Shown piece after piece: positions 5,861 through 9,603 of a DNA stretch of 9,603 nucleotides. The DNA is from JBBSUX01 sp038234045 (GTDB lineage Bacteria > Pseudomonadota > Gammaproteobacteria > Burkholderiales > Burkholderiaceae_C): assembly GCA_038234045.1 (NCBI GenBank), contig JBBSUX010000128.1, positions 1-9,603 of the forward strand, in the 5' to 3' direction. Positions within the stretch are counted from its first letter, which is position 1, and each line of letters starts with the position of its first letter. The position numbers were made by a program, and so were the translations under genes. The notes under the pieces were generated by a model. The model saw only the letters and a list, made by a program, of their open reading frames with translations. It was not told the DNA's origin and searched no databases.

Positions 5861-6511
5861 TTATTTTTTTCCCTTGGCAGCGGGTGCTGCTGCAGCAGGG
5901 GCTGCGGCGCCTTCGCCAGCGGCAGCTGCGTCAACAACCTCTTCCTCTTCTGCTGCAGGCGCGACAACCGAAACCATCACTGGATTGGAGCTGCCCTTGC
6001 TCACGAGCTTCACGCCCTTGGGCAACTGCAGTTCGCTTACCTTCAGGGTCGAACCCTTGGTCAGCTTGGAAAGATCAACCGCGATGAACTCCGGCAGATC
6101 CGCTGGCAGGCAGCTGACTTCCACTTCCGTCATCACATGGTTGACCAGATTGTGGTCGACCTTCACGGCGTCGGATTCCTCTTCGCCGGAATAGTGAAGC
6201 GGCACCCTCATGTGCAGACGCGTCTTGGCATCCACGCGCTGGAAATCGATATGCAGGACCTGCTGCCTGAACGGGTGGTATTGCACGTCGCGCAGCAGTA
6301 CCTTGCTGGCCGCGCCGGCTACATCCATGTCCAGAATGCTGGAATGGAAGGCTTCCTTCTTCAGGGCGTGCCACAGTGCGTTGTGGTCCAGCTCAACCAG
6401 CTGGGGTTCGGCGGAGCCGCCGTAGACGATGCCGGGCGTCCGACCGGAATTGCGGAGACGGCGGCTCGCACCCGTACCCTGCTTGGCGCGCTCAAAAGCG
6501 ACAAAATTCAT
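5861..6511 (-). CDS. rplY: 50S ribosomal protein L25, long form (general stress protein Ctc type)
   Basis: L25 binds 5S rRNA in the large ribosomal subunit. The 216-residue product is the two-domain Ctc/TL5 type. An N-terminal 5S-binding domain (about 1-95) includes SRRLRNSGRTPGIVYGG and FHSSILDMDV. A beta-rich C-terminal domain (about 96-180) includes HLP-type LPADLPEFIAVDLSKL. An Ala-, Glu- and Lys-rich flexible tail ends in AAKGKK. The ATG at 6511 is chosen because an AGGAG site lies 6 nt upstream and the family starts near FVAFERAKQ; the frame is open upstream to 6601 without homology. It follows prs after 103 nt and may have its own promoter. The peptidyl-tRNA hydrolase gene that often follows rplY is absent here. 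Confidence 0.96.
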   Translation of the reverse strand: MNFVAFERAKQGTGASRRLRNSGRTPGIVYGGSAEPQLVELDHNALWHALKKEAFHSSILDMDVAGAASKVLLRDVQYHPFRQQVLHIDFQRVDAKTRLHMRVPLHYSGEEESDAVKVDHNLVNHVMTEVEVSCLPADLPEFIAVDLSKLTKGSTLKVSELQLPKGVKLVSKGSSNPVMVSVVAPAAEEEEVVDAAAAGEGAAAPAAAAPAAKGKK

Positions 6512-6517
6512 GTTTAA

Positions 6518-6522
6518 CTCCT
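6518..6522 (-). promoter_or_regulatory. Ribosome binding site of rplY
   Basis: AGGAG on the minus strand lies 6 nt before ATG 6511. It decides this start against an upstream in-frame ATG at 6601. Confidence 0.8.
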
Positions 6523-6524
6523 GT

Positions 6525-6551
6525 GGAAGTCCACCGCGACCAGCGGACTCC
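6525..6551 (-). promoter_or_regulatory. Leader hairpin upstream of rplY
   Basis: On the minus strand GGAGTCC (6551-6545) can pair with GGACTTCC (6532-6525) with one bulged T. This makes a stem of about 7 bp that ends 2 nt before the AGGAG ribosome site. The position suggests a role in mRNA stability or translation control, but no such role is shown by the sequence. Confidence 0.35.
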
Positions 6552-6556
6552 GGTTC

Positions 6557-6585
6557 AATAAAAGGGCTCGTCGCGAATTCGACAA
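6557..6585 (-). promoter_or_regulatory. Candidate sigma-70 promoter for rplY
   Basis: On the minus strand TTGTCG (6585-6580) and TTTATT (6562-6557) are separated by 17 nt; each box matches the consensus at 4 of 6 positions. Transcription would start near 6550, at the foot of the leader hairpin. It would let L25 be made independently of prs. This is inspection only. Confidence 0.3.
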
Positions 6586-6614
6586 AACCCCTGCCTGACA
6601 TTTTCTGCCTGTGG

Positions 6615-7589
6615 CTAGAAAAGGTTCTCCTGATCGGAGAACAGGCGCATCACCGACTCTCCCTTGGCGATCCGCTGGATCGTCTGTGCGATCAGCGGAG
6701 CCACGGTGAGCTGGCGAATTCTGGTGCAGGCCCGGGCCTCTTCCGACAAGGGGATGGTATTGGTAACCACCACCTCGTCGAGTGCCGTGCCGCTTTCGAT
6801 ACGTTCGATCGCGGGACCCGAGAAGACCGGGTGGGTGCAATAGGCGTAGACCTTCTTGGCGCCGCGTTCCTTCAAGACTTCTGCGGCCTTGACCAAGGTG
6901 CCGGCGGTATCGATCATGTCGTCCATCACCACGCAGTTACGGCCCTCGATCTCACCGATCACATGCATCACTTCGCTGACGTTGGCGCGTGGGCGACGCT
7001 TGTCGATGATGGCCAAGTCGCAATTGAGTTGTTTGGCAAGCGCGCGGGCGCGGACTACGCCACCGACATCCGGGGAGACGACGATCAGGTCATCGTAGTT
7101 GCACTGACGCAGATCCCCCAGCAACACGGGCGAGGCGTAGATGTTGTCTACCGGAATATCGAAAAATCCCTGGATTTGATCGGCGTGCAGATCCATTGTA
7201 AGGATCCGGTCGACGCCGACTGTCTGCAGCAGATTGGCCACGACCTTCGCCGAAATCGGCACGCGCGACGAGCGCGGACGGCGGTCCTGCCGGGCGTAGC
7301 CGAAGTACGGGATGACGGCATGGATACGCTCGGCCGACGAGCGCTTGAGCGCGTCGACCATCATCAGCAGCTCCATCAGGTTGTCGTTGGTCGGCGCGCA
7401 GGTCGACTGCACGACAAAGACGTCGCGCGCCCTGACGTTCTGGTTGATTTCGATGGTGATCTCGCCATCCGAGAACCGCCCGACACTGGCATTGCCAAGT
7501 GTGATGCCGAGATGGGCCGCAATTTCGCCTGCCATGCCCGGATTGGCGTTGCCGGTGAAGACGAGAAAATCAGGATGTTGAGCATGCAT
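6615..7589 (-). CDS. prs: Ribose-phosphate pyrophosphokinase (PRPP synthetase)
   Basis: Prs transfers pyrophosphate from ATP to ribose 5-phosphate, giving PRPP for purine, pyrimidine, histidine, tryptophan and NAD synthesis in the cytoplasm. From ATG 7589 the product is 324 residues. Visible features include FTGNANP near the N-terminus, GRFSDGE (37-43), the ATP-loop region YARQDRRPRSSRVPISAK (98-115), MDLHADQIQGFF with H135 (132-143), the catalytic flexible loop DKRRP (196-200) and the PRPP motif VMDDMIDTAGT (221-231). The in-frame ATG at 7622 would add 11 residues. I prefer 7589 because relatives begin close to HPDFxVFTGN; neither start has a strong ribosome site, so this is uncertain. tRNA-Gln lies 60 nt upstream and rplY 103 nt downstream, a common betaproteobacterial order. 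Confidence 0.97.
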   Translation of the reverse strand: MHAQHPDFLVFTGNANPGMAGEIAAHLGITLGNASVGRFSDGEITIEINQNVRARDVFVVQSTCAPTNDNLMELLMMVDALKRSSAERIHAVIPYFGYARQDRRPRSSRVPISAKVVANLLQTVGVDRILTMDLHADQIQGFFDIPVDNIYASPVLLGDLRQCNYDDLIVVSPDVGGVVRARALAKQLNCDLAIIDKRRPRANVSEVMHVIGEIEGRNCVVMDDMIDTAGTLVKAAEVLKERGAKKVYAYCTHPVFSGPAIERIESGTALDEVVVTNTIPLSEEARACTRIRQLTVAPLIAQTIQRIAKGESVMRLFSDQENLF

Positions 7590-7649
7590 GGGAGATTCCG
7601 GCGAGCTGCGGGGTTGGGTCATGCGTACCGTGTCTGAACGGAAGATTTT

Positions 7650-7726
7650 TGGCAGGGGAGAAAGGATTCGAACCTTTGCATGCTGGAATCAAAATCCAGT
7701 GCCTTAACCAGCTTGGCGACTCCCCT
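7650..7726 (-). tRNA. tRNA-Gln (anticodon TTG), CCA encoded
   Basis: A complete 77-nt cloverleaf reads on the minus strand. The acceptor strands are AGGGGAG and CTCCCCT, the D-stem is GCC/GGC, and the anticodon stem CTGGA/TCCAG holds the loop TTTTGAT (anticodon TTG). The T-stem AAAGG/CCTTT carries the loop TTCGAAT. Discriminator G and an encoded CCA follow. The identity fits glutamine tRNA (discriminator G, TTG anticodon). It lies between ispE and prs, probably processed from a shared transcript; 34 nt separate it from ispE and I see no convincing promoter there. Confidence 0.97.
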
Positions 7727-7760
7727 ACACCGGTCGACGGCAAGCCGCCAACCTTCAACT

Positions 7761-8621
7761 CTAGCTGTCTGCCCATCGCGCCAGTGGATGGACATTCAGG
7801 TTGCCACATCGTCTGACCCGCCATGCCGCCGGTGCTTCGGGAAGATCGAATCGGGCATCGGGCAAGAGCGCAAAAACCGCACTTCCCGAGCCTGTCATCC
7901 GACCCGCGAGCCCCAAGTCCGAAAGCCATTGAATGACTTCAGAAACAGCGGGGCAGAGCGCCTCGGCAACCGGCTGCAAATCGTTTCGGCCAAAGCCAAA
8001 CTGGTCTGCAGCAAAGCCTGCGAGTGTAGCACTTGCGGTGTGACGGTGAAGGTCAGGCGACGAAAAAATTGCCCCGGTATCGAGTCCCTGTGGCGGTTTG
8101 ATCACGACGAACTCGGCGTCCGCAAAGGCGTCGGCTCCGCAAAGCGGCGTGATACGTTCCCCGATACCTTCGACCCACGCGCTGTGTCCGCACAGAAAAA
8201 ATGGCACGTCCGCACCGAGCGTCAGTCCGATCTGCGAGAGGGTGGCTACAGGGAGTTTCAGGCGCCAGAGCCGGTTGAGTGCCAGGAGGCAGCTCGCCGC
8301 GTCGCTCGAGCCGCCTCCCATGCCGGCCTGAGCAGGAATGCGCTTTTCTACCTGGATGTGGCATCCGAGCGTACAGCCGGTATGGGTCTGCAGGGCGACT
8401 GCAGCCCGGATGATCAGATCATCGGGCGGCAAGGTCGGGCCGAGATCTTCCCGGCTGATCGCGCCGTTTGGGCGCAGCTCGAAGTGCAGGGTGTCGCACC
8501 AGTCGATCAGCATGAAAGCCGACTGCAGGATGTGATATCCGTCCGGCCGCCTTCCGACGATGTGCAGAAAAGTGTTGAGCTTGGCCGGAGCCGGTACGTC
8601 ATAGAGAGCGCGCAGGCTCAT
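7761..8621 (-). CDS. ispE: 4-diphosphocytidyl-2-C-methyl-D-erythritol kinase
   Basis: IspE is a GHMP-family kinase that phosphorylates the 2-hydroxyl of CDP-methylerythritol in the non-mevalonate (MEP) isoprenoid pathway. The 286-residue product has PAPAKLN with the substrate-binding K14, RRPDGYH (24-30) and the ATP-binding GHMP loop PAQAGMGGGSSDAAS (96-110). It also has the catalytic Asp D138 in GADVP and the C-terminal glycine loop TGSGSAVF (243-250). Length matches the family. ATG 8621 gives the canonical start; the upstream ribosome site is weak. It starts 19 nt after the lolB stop, so the two are almost surely co-transcribed, followed by tRNA-Gln. Confidence 0.97.
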   Translation of the reverse strand: MSLRALYDVPAPAKLNTFLHIVGRRPDGYHILQSAFMLIDWCDTLHFELRPNGAISREDLGPTLPPDDLIIRAAVALQTHTGCTLGCHIQVEKRIPAQAGMGGGSSDAASCLLALNRLWRLKLPVATLSQIGLTLGADVPFFLCGHSAWVEGIGERITPLCGADAFADAEFVVIKPPQGLDTGAIFSSPDLHRHTASATLAGFAADQFGFGRNDLQPVAEALCPAVSEVIQWLSDLGLAGRMTGSGSAVFALLPDARFDLPEAPAAWRVRRCGNLNVHPLARWADS

Positions 8622-8640
8622 GCTGGTGCTCTGCGTGCGA

Positions 8641-9180
8641 TCACTGGTCCAGTACCACGCGCAAGGTCATTGCCGGCAGGGGATTGGTGCGTCGTGCGAT
8701 GAGCCGTCCATCCGCGAGCAGCCGCAAGTCGGGGTCCCATCCCGGCACCGGGCTGGGCTCACCCCGGAGCCAGTCGAATAAAGCTGCAACGGGGATGGGG
8801 TTGCCGCTGGCGGAGGTGGCCAAAGCGTCGAGCGAAGCGAAGCGCCGGACGCCTTCGCCCGAATTCAGCGTTGCACCCTTGGCGTTCCACTCGACGACCG
8901 CGACCGTGCTGCCAAGTGGTGTGAAGAGGCGAAGCTCGCCTTGTTGTGCGGTGCCGCGCAGTTCGAAGCTTGCGGCGAAGGACTGAACATCCGAGCCGTC
9001 GACCTGCAAGGCAAGCCGACCCGCCCAGAAAGTCCGCTCGGATTCTTTTTTTATATCAAACGTGTTCGTAGCGCTTTTCTGTATTGAACATCCAGCTATG
9101 AAGAAAATAGCAAATGCCAGCCATACAAAGCCCATCTGCCTCAGCGCATTGAGCCGCTTAGACCGCCCACCATTGTTCAC
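8641..9180 (-). CDS. lolB: Outer-membrane lipoprotein receptor LolB
   Basis: LolB is the outer-membrane lipoprotein that receives lipoproteins from periplasmic LolA and inserts them into the outer membrane. The 179-residue precursor has a basic N-region (R6, K8, R9, R14), a hydrophobic core (about 17-29) and a lipobox I28-A29-G30-C31, giving a mature lipoprotein of about 149 residues. The body shows the family pattern: FWAGRLALQVDG, SFAASFELRGTAQQGELRLFTPLGSTVAVVEW, and a late FDWLRGEP. The GTG start at 9180 overlaps the stop of the upstream TPR gene as GTGA, which supports translational coupling. Identity rests on the fold pattern plus the adjacent ispE. The stretch encoding about residues 24-45 is clearly AT-richer than the rest and matches the palindromic repeat near gpsA. 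Confidence 0.92.
   Translation of the reverse strand: MNNGGRSKRLNALRQMGFVWLAFAIFFIAGCSIQKSATNTFDIKKESERTFWAGRLALQVDGSDVQSFAASFELRGTAQQGELRLFTPLGSTVAVVEWNAKGATLNSGEGVRRFASLDALATSASGNPIPVAALFDWLRGEPSPVPGWDPDLRLLADGRLIARRTNPLPAMTLRVVLDQ
9046..9113. repeat. Dispersed palindromic repeat, copy 2 (inside lolB)
   Basis: TAGCGCTT (9069-9076) and AGCTATGAA (9094-9102) recur here with the same 17-nt spacing as at 4716-4749, followed by AAAATAG (shifted 2 nt relative to copy 1). The inner inverted arm has degenerated. The flanking TATATCAAA and AGCAAA also fit the Comamonadaceae-type repeat as I remember it. The segment is translated as part of the LolB signal peptide and mature N-terminus. Boundaries are approximate. 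Confidence 0.5.
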
Positions 9181-9603
9181 AGCTTGACCTTGAGACGTTT
9201 GAGCGTATCGCGCAGGATCTTGTTATCCGGGCTCAGCTGCACGCCTTCGCGCCATATCGCCTTGGCTCGTTCGCGTTGACCCTGCTTCCACAACACCTCG
9301 CCGAAGTGCGCGGCGATTTCGGGGTCGGGCCGGGCCACGATTGCGCTTTGCAGAATTTTGCTGGCTTCGGCCAGATGGCCCATGCGGTATTCGACCCAAC
9401 CGAGGCTGTCCTGGATAAAGGGATCGTCCGGCGCGAAATCGACCGCCTTGCGGATCAGTTCACGCGCCTCTGGGAGCTTGCGGCCACGATCCGCCAACGA
9501 ATACCCAAGCGCGTTGTAGGCTTGGTGGTAGTCCGGCTTCTGCGCTATCAGCTTTCGCAGCAGACGCTCGGATTCGTCATGGCGGCCGAGCTGCTCGGCA
9601 CCC
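9177..9603 (-). CDS. Tetratricopeptide repeat protein, C-terminal part (cut by window edge)
   Basis: The last 141 residues of a TPR protein are visible; the frame is open to the right edge (first full codon at 9602), so the true start lies outside. At least three TPR-like helical pairs can be read: one around YNALGYSLADRGRKLPEA, one around DSLGWVEYRMGHLAEA with DPEIAAHFGEVLWKQG next, and a last helix RAKAIWREGVQLSPDN. The protein ends in the basic RLKVKL. TPR domains are protein-interaction scaffolds; the specific partner is unknown. TPR genes directly before lolB are, from memory, usual in Burkholderiales. The stop codon overlaps the lolB GTG by 4 nt, pointing to coupled translation. An in-frame TTG at 9497 lies within the repeats and is not a credible start. 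Confidence 0.9.
   Translation of the reverse strand, partial: GAEQLGRHDESERLLRKLIAQKPDYHQAYNALGYSLADRGRKLPEARELIRKAVDFAPDDPFIQDSLGWVEYRMGHLAEASKILQSAIVARPDPEIAAHFGEVLWKQGQRERAKAIWREGVQLSPDNKILRDTLKRLKVKL

Noticed and set aside
5864..5960. GC-rich CTG/CAG-like low-complexity DNA at the end of rplY
   Set aside because: It simply encodes the Ala-, Glu- and Lys-rich tail common in long-form L25 proteins.
6429..7637. 402-residue plus-strand open frame opposite prs
   Set aside because: It is a shadow on the strand opposite prs, which carries all its family motifs; the shadow protein shows no recognisable domain and no ribosome site.
7680..8702. 340-residue plus-strand open frame opposite ispE and overlapping tRNA-Gln
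   Set aside because: It runs antisense through a tRNA and ispE and has no recognisable domain; long antisense frames are expected in GC-rich DNA.

Overview
This is a chromosomal housekeeping segment from a GC-rich betaproteobacterium, most likely Burkholderiales and probably Comamonadaceae-like. The grounds are gene content, gene order (TPR protein - lolB - ispE - tRNA-Gln - prs - rplY, and rhodanese - grxC - secB - gpsA), protein character, and a dispersed repeat of a type I associate with that family. The taxonomic call is inference; there is no rRNA to confirm it. I found no transposase, phage gene, CRISPR array or defence system.

Layout. Positions 5-3183 are on the minus strand: gpmA (phosphoglycerate mutase, TTG start), then a ctpA-type S41 protease, then moeB. 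A Rho-independent terminator lies directly against the moeB start codon. Positions 3305-5773 are on the plus strand: a membrane-anchored rhodanese (GTG start), grxC, secB and gpsA, probably one operon diverging from gpmA. Positions 5774-5860 hold the convergence zone between gpsA and rplY, with two hairpins, one a clear bidirectional terminator. Positions 5861-9603 are again minus strand. In transcription order they read: a partial TPR protein, lolB (4-nt stop/start overlap), ispE, tRNA-Gln(TTG), prs and rplY.

How the genes work together. The rhodanese, glutaredoxin and MoeB genes concern sulfur and thiol chemistry. SecB, LolB and CtpA concern export, lipoprotein delivery and envelope proteolysis. 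GpmA, GpsA, IspE and Prs supply glycolytic, phospholipid, isoprenoid and nucleotide precursors. L25 and tRNA-Gln belong to translation. All protein genes look intact except the TPR gene, which runs off the right edge.

The most interesting observation is a pair of degenerate copies of a short AT-richer palindromic repeat. One copy supplies the leader and the first codons of gpsA. The other lies inside lolB and encodes the lipobox and the start of the mature protein. I see no undescribed multi-gene system here.
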